DNA of 64,000 nucleotides from NCBI RefSeq assembly GCF_017993425.1, contig NZ_JAGOMQ010000009.1:52316-116315 (forward strand), in the 5' to 3' direction. How positions within the stretch are numbered: the first letter of the stretch is position 1; every line of letters begins with the position of its first letter. This stretch comes from Amaricoccus sp. (GTDB lineage: Bacteria; Pseudomonadota; Alphaproteobacteria; Rhodobacterales; Rhodobacteraceae). Below the pieces are notes generated by a model, which saw only the letters and a list, made by a program, of their open reading frames with translations, did no database searches and was not told where the DNA came from. This document shows, piece after piece, positions 46,539 to 55,791 of the stretch. A program made the position numbers and the translations under genes.

Positions 46539-49469
46539 CTACTCCGCCGCCGTCAGGATGCGCCGCGACCGCTCGGCCTGCGCGGCGTAGTCCTCCTGCC
46601 ACTCGCTCGGCCCGTTCGAGGGCGCGACCTGCACCGCCGTCACCTTGTATTCTGGGCAGTTCGTCGCCCAGTCCGAGAAGTCGGTGGTGATGACGTTGGC
46701 CTGCGTCCCCGGATGGTGGAACGTCGTGTAGACCACCCCCGGCGCCACCCGGTCGGTGATCTTCGCCCGGAGCGTCGTCTCCCCCGCCCGCGAGGCGAGC
46801 CGCACCCAGTCGCCGTCCTTGATCCCGCGCGTCTCGGCGTCGTGGGGATGGATCTCCAGCACGTCCTCGCCATGCCAGACCACGTTCTCCGTCCGCCGCG
46901 TCTGCGCGCCGACGTTGTACTGGCTGAGGATCCGCCCCGTGGTCAGCAGGAGCGGGAAACGCGGCCCGGTTCGCTCGTCGGTCGCGACATATTCCGTGAC
47001 GATGAACCGCCCCCTGCCCCGCACGAAGCCGTCGACATGCATCGTCGGCGTCCCCTCGGGATGCTCGGCGTTGCAGGGCCACTGCACCGAGCCCTTCTCC
47101 TCCAGCAACTCATAGGTCACCCCCGCGAAGCTCGGCGTCGTCGCGGCGATCTCGCCCATGATCTGCGCCGGATGGGTATAGCTCCACGCCGCCCCCATGG
47201 CGTTCGCCAGCAGCTGCGTGACCTCCCAGTCCTCGTAGCCGTTCCTGGGCGCCATCACCTTGCGCACCCGGTTGATCCGCCGCTCGGCGTTGGTGAAGGT
47301 CCCGTCCTTCTCCAGGAACGACGACCCCGGCAGGAACACATGCGCGTAGTTCGCCGTCTCGTTCAGGAACAGGTCATGGACGATCACGCAGTCCATCGCC
47401 GCCAGTCCCGCCGCCACGTGATGCGTGTCCGGGTCCGACTGCAGAATGTCCTCCCCTTGGCAGTAGAGCCCCCGGAACGTCCCCGCCACCGCGGCGTCGA
47501 GCATGTTCGGGATGCGCAGCCCCGGCTCCGGGTCGATCTCGACCCCCCAGAGATCCTCGTAGATCGCCCGCACCTCGGCGCCCTTCACGTGGCGGTAGCC
47601 CGGCAGCTCGTGCGGGAACGAGCCCATGTCGCACGACCCCTGCACGTTGTTCTGGCCCCGGAGCGGGTTCACCCCCACGCCCTCGCGGCCGATATTGCCG
47701 GTCAGCATGGCGAGGTTGGCGATCCCCATCACCGTGGTCGAGCCCTGGCTGTGCTCCGTCACCCCCAGCCCGTAGTAGATCGCCCCGTTCCCCCCGGTCG
47801 CATAGAGCCGCGCCGCCGCGCGCAACTCCGCCGGGTCGACCCCGGTCATCGCCGCCGTCGCCTCGGGCGAGTGCCGCTCCTCGGCGATGAACTCGGCATA
47901 GTCCTGGAACTCGTCCCAGTCGCAGCGCTCGCGAACGAAGGCCTCGTTCACCAGCCCCTCGGTCACGATGACATGCGCCATCGCCGAGACCACCGCCACG
48001 TTCGTCCCCGGCCGCAGCGGCAGGTGATGCGCCGCCTCGACATGCGGCTGCCGCACCAGGTCGATCCGCCGCGGATCGACCACGATCAGCTTCGCCCCCT
48101 GCCGCAGCCGCTTCTTCAGCCGGCTGGCGAAGACCGGATGCCCGTCCGTCGGGTTCGCCCCGATGATGACCACCACGTCCGCCTGCTCGACGCTGTCGAA
48201 GTCCTGCGTCCCCGCCGAGGTCCCGAAGGTCTGCCCCAGCCCGTAGCCCGTCGGCGAATGACACACCCGCGCGCAGGTGTCGGTGTTGTTGTTGCCGAAG
48301 ACCGCCCGCGCGAGCTTCTGCACCAGATAGGTCTCCTCGTTGGTGCAGCGGCTCGAGGTGATGACCCCGATCGACTTCCGCCCGTAAGCCTCCTGGATCG
48401 CCCGCATCCGCCCCGCGGCGAAGCCGAGCGCCTCCTCCCAGCTCACCTCGCGCCACGGCTCGTCGATCTTGTCGCGGATCATCGGGTTCAGGATGCGGTC
48501 CTTGTGCGCCGCATAGCCGTAGGCGAAGCGCCCCTTCACGCAGGAATGCCCGCGGTTGGCCTTGCCGTTCTTGTAGGGGACCATGCGCACCAGCCGGTCG
48601 CCATTCATCTCCGCCTTGAAGGAGCAGCCCACCCCGCAATAGGCGCAGGTCGTCACCACCGACCGCGTCGGCGTGCCGAGCTCGGCGATCGACTTCTCCT
48701 GCAAGGTCGCCGTCGGGCAGGCCTGCACGCAGGCGCCGCAGCTCACGCAATCCGACGACAGGAACGTGTCCCCCGCCATCCCCGCCGACACCCGGCTGTC
48801 GAAGCCGCGCCCCTGGATGGTCAGCGCGAAGGTCCCCTGCACCTCCTCGCAGGCCCGCACGCAGCGCGAGCAGACGATGCATTTCTGCGGATCGTAGCTG
48901 AAATACGGGTTGCTGTCGTCGCGCGGAATGAACAGCGGATTGCCCAGATCGCCCGGAACCGCCCGCGCCCGCGCGTCGCCCTGCGCCAGCGAGCCCTTGC
49001 CCGACGGATCGTAGTGGTTCGCTCCCGCCTCGTAGCGGACGTTCCGCAGGCCGACCATCCCGGCCATGTCCTGCAACTCGCAGTCGCCGTTGGCCGAGCA
49101 GGTCAGGCAGTCGAGCGGGTGGTCGGAGATGTAGAGCTCCATCACCCCCTTGCGCACCTTGCGCGCCTTGTCCGACTGGGTGTGGACGACGATCCCCTCG
49201 GCGACCGGCGTCGTGCAGGAGGCCGGCGTCCCCCGCCGCCCCTCGATCTCCACCACGCAGAGCCGGCACGACCCGAAGGCCTCGACCGAATCCGTGGCGC
49301 AGAGCTTCGGCACCTTGATCCCGGCCATCGCGGCCGCGCGCATGATGCTGGTGCCCTCCGGCGCCACCACCTCGAACCCGTCGATGGTGAGCCGGACCGT
49401 CCTGCCCGACCGCGCCGCCGGCGTGCCGAGGTCGCGGTCGTCCTCGTAGGGAATGACGAAGTCCTTCAT
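46539..49469 (-). CDS. fdsA: NAD-dependent formate dehydrogenase, catalytic alpha subunit
   Basis: A 976-residue molybdoenzyme oxidising formate to CO2. The N-terminus holds a [2Fe-2S] ferredoxin domain (C57, C68, C71, C85), a His-Cys3 cluster site (H117, C121, C124, C130), and two ferredoxin-like [4Fe-4S] sets (C-I-V-C-S-R-C-V-R-A-C and C-V-S-C-G-A-C-V-Q-A-C-P). A further cluster C-A-Y-C-G-V-G-C opens the bis-MGD domain. The molybdenum ligand is Cys, not selenocysteine, in A-R-V-C-H-S-P-T. The start at 49469 overlaps the fdsB stop by 4 bp. Confidence 0.97.
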   Translation of the reverse strand: MKDFVIPYEDDRDLGTPAARSGRTVRLTIDGFEVVAPEGTSIMRAAAMAGIKVPKLCATDSVEAFGSCRLCVVEIEGRRGTPASCTTPVAEGIVVHTQSDKARKVRKGVMELYISDHPLDCLTCSANGDCELQDMAGMVGLRNVRYEAGANHYDPSGKGSLAQGDARARAVPGDLGNPLFIPRDDSNPYFSYDPQKCIVCSRCVRACEEVQGTFALTIQGRGFDSRVSAGMAGDTFLSSDCVSCGACVQACPTATLQEKSIAELGTPTRSVVTTCAYCGVGCSFKAEMNGDRLVRMVPYKNGKANRGHSCVKGRFAYGYAAHKDRILNPMIRDKIDEPWREVSWEEALGFAAGRMRAIQEAYGRKSIGVITSSRCTNEETYLVQKLARAVFGNNNTDTCARVCHSPTGYGLGQTFGTSAGTQDFDSVEQADVVVIIGANPTDGHPVFASRLKKRLRQGAKLIVVDPRRIDLVRQPHVEAAHHLPLRPGTNVAVVSAMAHVIVTEGLVNEAFVRERCDWDEFQDYAEFIAEERHSPEATAAMTGVDPAELRAAARLYATGGNGAIYYGLGVTEHSQGSTTVMGIANLAMLTGNIGREGVGVNPLRGQNNVQGSCDMGSFPHELPGYRHVKGAEVRAIYEDLWGVEIDPEPGLRIPNMLDAAVAGTFRGLYCQGEDILQSDPDTHHVAAGLAAMDCVIVHDLFLNETANYAHVFLPGSSFLEKDGTFTNAERRINRVRKVMAPRNGYEDWEVTQLLANAMGAAWSYTHPAQIMGEIAATTPSFAGVTYELLEEKGSVQWPCNAEHPEGTPTMHVDGFVRGRGRFIVTEYVATDERTGPRFPLLLTTGRILSQYNVGAQTRRTENVVWHGEDVLEIHPHDAETRGIKDGDWVRLASRAGETTLRAKITDRVAPGVVYTTFHHPGTQANVITTDFSDWATNCPEYKVTAVQVAPSNGPSEWQEDYAAQAERSRRILTAAE

Positions 49470-50998
49470 TCTGCTGCCTCCAGCTTCCGGGCGGCGAAGT
49501 CCTCGGGGAAATGCGTCAGCGCCGACATCACCGGGAAGGGCGTGAAGCCCCCCAGCGCGCAGAGCGAGCCGTCCCGCATCGTGTCGCAGAGGTCGGTCAG
49601 GATCTCGACCGCCGCCGCGTCGCCGCGCGCGATCCGGTCGATGGTCTCCACCCCCCGCACCGCCCCGATCCGGCAGGGCGTGCATTTCCCGCAGCTCTCC
49701 ACCGCGCAGAACTCCATGGCGAAGCGCGCCATTCCGAGCATGTCGACCGTATCGTCGAACACCACGAGCCCGGCATGACCGATCAGCCCGCCCTGCCCGT
49801 CGAACTCCTCGTAGCCGAACGGCGTGTCGAACTTCTCGACCGGCATATAGGCCCCGAGCGGCCCGCCGACCTGCACCGCCTTCACCGGCCGCCCCGACGC
49901 CGTGCCGCCGCCGATCCCCTCGACGATCTCGCCGAGCGTCATGCCGAAGGCCGTCTCGAACAGCCCGCCGAACCTCACGTTCCCGGCGATCTGCAACGGG
50001 ATCGTCCCCCGCGACCGCCCGAGCCCGAAATCCTTGTAGAATTCCGCGCCCTTCTCGAAGATCGCCGGCACGGAGGCGAGCGAGATCACGTTGTTGATCA
50101 CCGTCGGCTTGCCGAACAGCCCCGCGATCGCCGGCAGCGGCGGCTTCGCCCGCACCACCGCCCGCTTGCCCTCCAGCGAGTTGAGGAGGCTCGTCTCCTC
50201 GCCGCAGACATAGGCCCCGGCGCCGACCCGCACCTCCATGTCGAAGGCCCGCCCGGAGCCGAGCACCGAGGCCCCGAGCACGCCCGCGCGCCGCGCGATG
50301 GCGATGGCCGCGCGCATCTGCTCGATGGCGTCGGGATATTCCGAGCGGATGTAGACATAGCCCTGCGTCGCCCCGACGCCGATCCCGCAGATCGCCATCC
50401 CCTCGACCAGCACGAAGGGATCGCCCTCCATGATCATCCGGTCGGCGAAGGTGCCGCTGTCGCCCTCGTCGGCGTTGCAGACGACGTATTTCTGCGCGCC
50501 CGCGGCCGCCAGCACCGTGCCCCACTTGATCCCGGTCGGGAAACCCGCGCCGCCGCGCCCGCGCAGCCCGCTCGCGGTCACCTCGTCGACGATCGCCTTT
50601 CCGTCCATCGCCAGCGCCCGGCGCAGCCCGGCTAGCCCGCCATGCGCCTCGTATTCCGCGAGCGACAGCGGATCGATCAGCCCGCAGCGCGCGAAGGTCA
50701 GCCGCGTCTGCTTCGCGAAGAACGGGATCGCCTCGACCGGCCCCAGCGCCAGCGGATGCGCCCCGAAGCCCGCGTCGAAGAGCCCCGCCACGTCGCCGGC
50801 CGCCACCGGCCCGAAGGCCGTCCGCCCGGCCGCGGTCTCCACCTCGACCAGCGGCTCCAGCCAGACCATCCCGCGCGAGCCGTTGCGCACGATCTCGACG
50901 ACCATGCCGCGCCGCGCCGCTTCGGCGGCCGCCGCCCGCGCCACCGCCTCGGCGCCCAGCGCCTTCGCCGCCGCGTCGCGGGGAACGTAGATCCTCAT
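49466..50998 (-). CDS. fdsB: Formate dehydrogenase beta subunit (NuoF-like)
   Basis: A 510-residue flavoprotein that passes electrons from the alpha subunit to NAD+. It has the FMN/NADH loop G-L-R-G-R-G-G-A-G-F-P-T-G, N-A-D-E-G-D-S-G-T-F and a [4Fe-4S] site E-S-C-G-K-C-T-P-C-R-I-G. The N-terminal 130 residues are a thioredoxin-like extension typical of FdsB. The start at 50998 (M-R-I-Y-V-P-R-D) overlaps the fdsG stop by 4 bp. Confidence 0.96.
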   Translation of the reverse strand: MRIYVPRDAAAKALGAEAVARAAAAEAARRGMVVEIVRNGSRGMVWLEPLVEVETAAGRTAFGPVAAGDVAGLFDAGFGAHPLALGPVEAIPFFAKQTRLTFARCGLIDPLSLAEYEAHGGLAGLRRALAMDGKAIVDEVTASGLRGRGGAGFPTGIKWGTVLAAAGAQKYVVCNADEGDSGTFADRMIMEGDPFVLVEGMAICGIGVGATQGYVYIRSEYPDAIEQMRAAIAIARRAGVLGASVLGSGRAFDMEVRVGAGAYVCGEETSLLNSLEGKRAVVRAKPPLPAIAGLFGKPTVINNVISLASVPAIFEKGAEFYKDFGLGRSRGTIPLQIAGNVRFGGLFETAFGMTLGEIVEGIGGGTASGRPVKAVQVGGPLGAYMPVEKFDTPFGYEEFDGQGGLIGHAGLVVFDDTVDMLGMARFAMEFCAVESCGKCTPCRIGAVRGVETIDRIARGDAAAVEILTDLCDTMRDGSLCALGGFTPFPVMSALTHFPEDFAARKLEAAE

Positions 50999-51486
50999 GC
51001 GCCCGCCCCCGCGCCTGCCTCGGCCAGCGCCGCGGCGATCCGCTCCGGCCCCGCCCGCCCGATCAGCGCCGCGTCGAGCTGCGCCGCCGGCCCGCAGGCG
51101 CAGAGCCCGAGGCAATAGACCGGCTCCACCGTCACCGCGCCGTCGGCCGTCGTCCCGTGCCAGTCGACGCCGAGCCGCGCCAGCGTCTCCGCCGCCGCCG
51201 CCTCGCCGCCCACCGACTGGCAGGCCTCGGCCCGGCAGATGCGCAGCACGTGCCGCCCCGCCGGCGCCTCGCGGAAATCATGGTAGAACGACACCACCCC
51301 GTGGATCTCGGCCCGCGTCTGGTTCAGCGCCGCCGCGATCATCGGGATCGCCGCCTGCGGCACGTGGCCGAACGTCTCCTGCATGGCGTGGAGCATGGGC
51401 AGGAGCGGACCTTCCCGGCCGACATGCTCCTCGATTACGGCGGCGATCTCCTCCGCCGCCGGCGCTGCTGCCTGATGCGGTCGCAC
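50995..51486 (-). CDS. fdsG: Formate dehydrogenase gamma subunit (NuoE-like)
   Basis: A 163-residue thioredoxin-like [2Fe-2S] protein, first gene of the fds operon. The four cluster ligands are in C-R-A-E-A-C and C-L-G-L-C-A-C. The N-terminal helical part includes the Q-E-T-F-G-H-V-P family motif. The operon order fdsG-B-A-fdhD-fdsD is the standard soluble NAD-linked type. Confidence 0.95.
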   Translation of the reverse strand: MRPHQAAAPAAEEIAAVIEEHVGREGPLLPMLHAMQETFGHVPQAAIPMIAAALNQTRAEIHGVVSFYHDFREAPAGRHVLRICRAEACQSVGGEAAAAETLARLGVDWHGTTADGAVTVEPVYCLGLCACGPAAQLDAALIGRAGPERIAAALAEAGAGAGA

Positions 51487-51566
51487 GCACGACCCTCCCG
51501 GTGGCTCCTTCTTTGTTCCTTATCTGGGCCCGATCCATGCGAATCTCAATATGAATGATTCGTGGA

Positions 51567-51587
51567 TCGATAGGCCCTTCCTATCGA
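51567..51587. promoter_or_regulatory. Putative LysR-type operator upstream of fdsG
   Basis: TCGATAGG and CCTATCGA form perfect inverted arms around a 5-base centre. Within it lies ATAG-N7-CTAT, the same spacing as the core of OxyR/LysR sites (also T-N11-A). It is 81 bp upstream of the fdsG start, in the gap between the fds operon and the Uma2 gene. The LysR-family gene 660 bp away is the natural candidate regulator. Confidence 0.55.
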
Positions 51588-51689
51588 CGAACTTCCCCCC
51601 CGTCGGTCGCGGAACGGCGGCCGGCGCAGTGTCGCATGCGACGCGTGGCGGTGGCAGCATCCTCCTCCCGCGACAGGAGCGCAACCCGG

Positions 51690-52241
51690 ATGGAGCCGCC
51701 GAAACGGACCCGGCTCACGGCCGACGAGTTCATCGCCCGGGCGCTCGAGCGGCCCGAGGAACGCTTCGAGCTCGACAACGGCGCCATCGTGGCCATGGCG
51801 CCCGAGCGGATCGGCCATGGCCGCGCGAAGAACCGGACCCTGCGGGCGCTGGAGGCGGCCATCGCGCGGCCTCGGCTGCGAGGCGCATCCCGACGGCGCC
51901 ACGGTCAGGATCGACGACCGCACGGTCTACGAGCCCGACGCGCTGGTCCGCTGCGGCCCGCCGCCGCCTGGAGACGCGATCGAGGTCCCCGATCCGATCG
52001 TCTGGTCGAGGTCGTCTCGCCGTCCAGCCGCGGCATCGACGCCGGCTCGAAGCTCGCGAGCTATTTCTCGTCGCCGGGCGTGCGGCACTACCTGATCGTC
52101 GACGCCGACAAGCGCGTCGTCATCCATCACCGGCGCGACGAGGAGGGCCAGATCGCCGTCCGGATGCTGCGCGACGGCCCGTTGACGCCGGATCCGCCGG
52201 GGCTGACGATCGCGGTCAAGGACGTGCTCGGCGAGTCCTGA
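51690..52241 (+). pseudogene. Uma2-family endonuclease, two compensating frameshifts
   Basis: The ends read as one frame: M-E-P-P-K-R-T-R-L-T-A-D-E-F and, later, L-V-E-V-V-S-P-S-S-R-G with H-Y-L-I-V-D-A-D-K, both typical of Uma2 (PD-(D/E)XK-like) proteins. The middle (about 51870-52005) is in the next frame, where D-G-A-T-V-R-I-D-D-R-T-V-Y-E-P-D-A-L-V appears, the family's conserved Asp region. A one-base gain near 51875 and a one-base loss near 52005 would restore the family sequence. The total length (184 codons) is normal. Either a decayed gene or two base-call errors. GACAGGAG precedes the ATG. Confidence 0.75.
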
Positions 52242-52248
52242 CGGAGCC

Positions 52249-53145
52249 TCATCGGCCCGGCGGCTCCTCCCCCATCGTCCGGCTCATCTGCACCAGCGCC
52301 TCCAGAATGGGCGTATGCGGCTCGCGATACGGCGCGATCAGCCCCACCGCATGCGGCGGCCGGATCGCCTTCATCGGGATCACCCGGATCGCCCGCCCCG
52401 CGGCGAGGAACTCCGCCTGCTGCCGCGGCAGGATCGTCCCCCAGTCCCCGGCCTCGACATGCGCCATCAGCACCACGGTCGAGTTGGACTGGATCGCCGA
52501 ATCCGCCGGGATGCCCGCCTCGTAGAGGTTCTGGTTCACGATCCGCCGGTTCTGCATGTCCGGCGTCAGCAGGCAGAGCGGCACCCCCGCCAGCTCCTCC
52601 CACCCCACCTCGGCCCGCCCCGCCAGCGGATGGCTCTCGTGGCAGACCCAGCGGTACTGCTCCCGATAGAGCGGCACCGCCGTCACGTGCCCCAGGGGCT
52701 CGTTGTCGAGATAGGAAATCCCCGCATCCACCTGAAGGTTCTCGATCATCTCCAGAATCTCGATCGAGGTCTGCGACCGCACCGTGAAGCGCACGTTCGG
52801 ATGCGCCCGGCTGAACCGCACCGTCAGCCCCGCCGCCACCGTCAGCGCCGTCGGGATCACCGCGAGCCGCAAATCCCCGGAAAGCCCGTGCCTTGCCGCC
52901 CGCATCTCCTCCTTGAGCGTGCGCGTGTCGCCGACGATCCGCCGCGCCCAGTGCAGCACCCGCTGCCCCTCCGGCGTCAGCCCGCCGAAGCGCGACGACC
53001 GCCAGACCAGCATCACCCCGAGCTGCCCCTCGAGCTGCCGGATGCCGGCCGAAAGCGTCGGCTGCGTGATCCCGAGACTGTCCGCCGCCTTGCCGAAATG
53101 CTGCTCCCGCGCCAGCGCGATGAACATCTCGAGCTTGTCGATCAC
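52249..53145 (-). CDS. LysR-family transcriptional regulator (probable fds regulator)
   Basis: A 298-residue LysR protein. The N-terminal winged helix holds A-A-D-S-L-G-I-T-Q-P-T-L-S-A-G-I-R-Q-L-E; the effector domain fills residues 90-298. Such proteins are often found beside fds operons and control them in response to formate or oxidative conditions. It reads in the same direction as fdsG but lies upstream of it, with the Uma2 gene between them on the other strand. An inverted repeat upstream of fdsG fits LysR binding. Confidence 0.9.
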   Translation of the reverse strand: MIDKLEMFIALAREQHFGKAADSLGITQPTLSAGIRQLEGQLGVMLVWRSSRFGGLTPEGQRVLHWARRIVGDTRTLKEEMRAARHGLSGDLRLAVIPTALTVAAGLTVRFSRAHPNVRFTVRSQTSIEILEMIENLQVDAGISYLDNEPLGHVTAVPLYREQYRWVCHESHPLAGRAEVGWEELAGVPLCLLTPDMQNRRIVNQNLYEAGIPADSAIQSNSTVVLMAHVEAGDWGTILPRQQAEFLAAGRAIRVIPMKAIRPPHAVGLIAPYREPHTPILEALVQMSRTMGEEPPGR

Positions 53146-53204
53146 GGGGCCGCCTCCGGGCAGGTCCCCGTCAACCTATTGTATTCCCGCGGTTAAGGAA
53201 AGAT

Positions 53205-53279
53205 TGGCTCCGGCGGTAGGGATCGAACCTACGACCAATTGATTAACAGTCAACTGCTCTACCGCTGAGCTACGCCGGA
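53205..53279 (-). tRNA. tRNA-Asn (GTT)
   Basis: On the minus strand the acceptor arms TCCGGCG and CGCCGGA pair over seven bases, with encoded CCA at the 3' end. The D-arm GCTC...GAGC, anticodon arm GTTGA-CTGTTAA-TCAAT with anticodon GTT, variable TGGTC and T-arm GTAGG-TTCGATC-CCTAC are all intact. Total 75 nt. No neighbouring integrase or direct repeat of its 3' end was noticed. Confidence 0.97.
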
Positions 53280-53377
53280 CCGCCCGGGCCGGCCTATAGC
53301 AAAGCCGATTCCGGGCGTCCAGCCCGCAGGCTTGCAAATCCGTCCCCCGCGAACAAACTCTTCCCCGGGAGGCGTCC

Positions 53378-54076
53378 ATGTCCGGCAGCGAGATCGACCG
53401 ACGCGACGGGTCCGGCCGGGCCGACGTCGCCGCGTTCCTCGACCAGGCCCGCCGCGTCGCGCCGCCGCAGGCCGGGACCGGCGGCCGCCTCGTCTTCGCG
53501 CTCGACGCCACCCTCAGCCGCCAGCCCACCTGGGACCTCGCCTGCACGCTGCAGGGCGAGATGTTCGACGCCGCCCGCCGCGCCGGCGGGCTCGAGGTGC
53601 AACTCGTCTACTTCCGCGGCCTCGGCGAGGCCCGCGCCTCGCCCTGGGTCCGCGACGCCGGCGCGCTCGGCCGGGCGATGTCCGGCATCGCCTGCCGCGG
53701 CGGGCTCACCCAGATCGGCCGGGTGCTCGACCATGTCGGCCGCGCCGCCGCCCGCGCCCCCGTCGCGGCGCTCGCCTATGTCGGCGACGCGATGGAGGAG
53801 GAGATCGACGTCCTCGCCGCCGGGGCCGGGCCGCTGGCGCTGCGCGGGGTGCGGGCGTTCATGTTCCTCGAGGGCGCCGACCCGGCGGCGCGGCGCGGTT
53901 TCGGCGAGATCGCCCGCATCACCGGCGGCGCGCTCCTGCCCTTCGACCGCGGCGCCGCGGACGAGCTGCGCGCGCTGCTCGGCGCGGTGGCGACCTACGC
54001 GGCCGGCGGCCGGGCGGCGCTCGAGGCGGCGCGGACCGGGGCGGCGCGGCGGCTCCTCGCCGATCTCCGGCCGTGA
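53378..54076 (+). CDS. VWA-domain protein
   Basis: A 232-residue cytoplasmic protein with a von Willebrand A-like fold. The metal-ion site (MIDAS) is V-F-A-L-D-A-T-L-S (D-x-T-x-S), with further candidates G-L-T-Q-I-G and G-D-A-M-E-E-E-I. It is joined by a 4-bp overlap to a DnaJ-like membrane protein, so the pair works together, perhaps in complex assembly. Function unknown. Confidence 0.85.
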   Translation: MSGSEIDRRDGSGRADVAAFLDQARRVAPPQAGTGGRLVFALDATLSRQPTWDLACTLQGEMFDAARRAGGLEVQLVYFRGLGEARASPWVRDAGALGRAMSGIACRGGLTQIGRVLDHVGRAAARAPVAALAYVGDAMEEEIDVLAAGAGPLALRGVRAFMFLEGADPAARRGFGEIARITGGALLPFDRGAADELRALLGAVATYAAGGRAALEAARTGAARRLLADLRP

Positions 54077-54726
54077 CGCTGGCGCTCCTCGCCGGCCTCG
54101 TCGCCGGACTGGCGCTGGCGCTCGCCTTCGCCGGCGGGCGCGGCGCGCCGGCGCGGCTTCCGTGGCGGGCCACGGCGGGATGGGCGCTCCTCGTCATCGC
54201 CGGCGGCCTCGCGCTGGCGCGGCAGTTCGCGCTCGCCGCCCCCGCCGCGGCGGCCGCCTTCGGCTTCCTGCGCGCCGCCGCGGCGGCCGCGCGGGCGACG
54301 CCGACGCCGGGCCAGACCTCGGAGGCGCGCACCGACGCGCTGGCGATGAGCCTCGACCACGACACCGGCGAGATGGACGGCGAGGTGCTCGCCGGCCGGT
54401 TCAGCGGCCGGATGCTCTCGCAGATGAGCGCCGACGAGCTTCAGGCGCTGGCGCAGGCGCTGGAGGACGACCCCGACAGCCTCGGCCTCCTCCTCGCCTA
54501 TCTCGACCGCCGCCGCGGCGGCGGCGCCGGCACGGAGGCCCCCGCGGCCGAGGGGCCGATGACGCGGGCCGAGGCGCTCCGCATCCTCGGCCTCGCCCCC
54601 GGCGCGAGCCTCGACGAGATCCGCGCCGCGCACCGCCGGCTGATGAAGCGGGTCCACCCCGACCTCGGCGGCTCCGACGCGCTGGCCGCGATGATCAACG
54701 CGGCGAAGGCCTGCCTCGACCCCTGA
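54073..54726 (+). CDS. Membrane-anchored DnaJ-like protein
   Basis: A 217-residue protein starting at GTG 54073, overlapping the VWA stop. Two hydrophobic segments (about 1-20 and 36-60) anchor it. The C-terminal 60 residues form a J-domain with R-L-M-K-R-V-H-P-D-L-G-G (the H-P-D motif). The middle includes a T-S-E-A-R-T-D segment and an acidic helix. It resembles TIM14/DjlA-like cochaperones that stimulate DnaK near membranes. Confidence 0.87.
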   Translation: MTLALLAGLVAGLALALAFAGGRGAPARLPWRATAGWALLVIAGGLALARQFALAAPAAAAAFGFLRAAAAAARATPTPGQTSEARTDALAMSLDHDTGEMDGEVLAGRFSGRMLSQMSADELQALAQALEDDPDSLGLLLAYLDRRRGGGAGTEAPAAEGPMTRAEALRILGLAPGASLDEIRAAHRRLMKRVHPDLGGSDALAAMINAAKACLDP

Positions 54727-54801
54727 CCGACGTCCGCGAACGCCTCGGATTGACGCCGGGCGGCGGGAGGGGCAAGCACGGACGCAGCGGGGAGGGCGGG
54801 C

Positions 54802-55665
54802 ATGACGGACGGGAGCCCCTACGCCGACTGGGTCGGCCGGGTTGTCGAGGGCGAGGACAGCGTTCCGGCGCAGACGGCGCGGGCCCTCGCGGCGGCGCTC
54901 GGCATGGACGCCGCGGCGCGCGCCGCCGCCGAGATCGCCCCCGAGGGCCGGCTGCCGCCGCTCTGGCACTGGCTCGCCTTCCTGCCCGAAGCGCCGATGG
55001 CGGCGCTCGCCCCCGACGGCCGCGAGGCGCAGGGCGAGCTGCTGCCCCCGGCGCCGCACGCAAGGCGGGTGCTGGCCGGAGCGCGGCTGCGGCTCCACGG
55101 CGAGCTGCTGATCGGCGAGACCCTGCACCGCCGCTCCGAGATCCTCGCGGTCGCCGGGCGCGCCGGGCCAGAGGGCGACGCGACCCTCGTCTCGGTCGCC
55201 CACGAGATCTCCACCGCGCGCGGCCTCGCGGTCAGCGAGACGCAGGAGCTGCTCCTCCTGCCCCGCCCGGGACGCTTTCCGCCCCTCGCCGTCGACGCCC
55301 CCCCGGCGAGTCCCGACTGGTCCGAGCCGATGGAGCTCGACGGCGCCCTGCTCTTCCGCTTCGCGGCCGCCACCTTCGACGCCCAGCGCCTGCACTACGA
55401 CCTCGCCTACGCCCGCGACGCGGCCGGCTATCCGGGGCTGCTGGCGCAGGGACGGCTACAGGCGATCCTGCTCCTCGAGGCGGCGCGCCGCCGGCGCGGC
55501 GGGGCCTGGCCCGCCGCCTTCGCCTTCCGCGGCCTGCGCCCCCTCGTCGCCGGCGCCCCGGCCCGCCTCGTCGCCGGCCCCGAGTCCGGCGGCGGGCAGG
55601 ACGCCGCCACCCTCGACGCCGAGGGCGGCCTCTGCCTGCAGGCGCGGATCACCTGGGAGGCGTGA
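54802..55665 (+). CDS. FAS1-like dehydratase / mesaconyl-CoA hydratase-type protein
   Basis: A 287-residue double hot-dog protein related to MaoC/HTD2 hydratases. L-P-P-L-W-H-W-L-A-F-L-P near the N-terminus and the G-A-R-L-R-L-H-G-E-L-L-I-G-E-T region are family features. The closing L-H-Y-D-L-A-Y-A-R-D-A-A-G-Y-P-G-L-L is the second hot-dog. Family members hydrate mesaconyl- or 3-methyl-crotonyl-type CoAs; the substrate here is not known. It sits downstream of the DnaJ-like gene by 75 bp. Confidence 0.85.
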   Translation: MTDGSPYADWVGRVVEGEDSVPAQTARALAAALGMDAAARAAAEIAPEGRLPPLWHWLAFLPEAPMAALAPDGREAQGELLPPAPHARRVLAGARLRLHGELLIGETLHRRSEILAVAGRAGPEGDATLVSVAHEISTARGLAVSETQELLLLPRPGRFPPLAVDAPPASPDWSEPMELDGALLFRFAAATFDAQRLHYDLAYARDAAGYPGLLAQGRLQAILLLEAARRRRGGAWPAAFAFRGLRPLVAGAPARLVAGPESGGGQDAATLDAEGGLCLQARITWEA

Positions 55666-55791
55666 CCGCCGGCGCTCCCCCGGCTGCCGGGAGGCGGGGC
55701 GCCCGGTGTGAACCCCACGCCGTGTTCACGCGTGAAAATTCGCTAACCCACTGATTTCCGGGTTAACCAGAGATTACCGCGGCGTGTGCGC

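Noticed and set aside
46443..49778. Long plus-strand open frame opposite fdsA
   Set aside because: Shadow of fdsA and fdhD, whose cofactor-binding motifs are complete on the other strand.
53205..53279. Integration site at tRNA-Asn
   Set aside because: No integrase and no repeat of the tRNA 3' end was seen in the neighbourhood.
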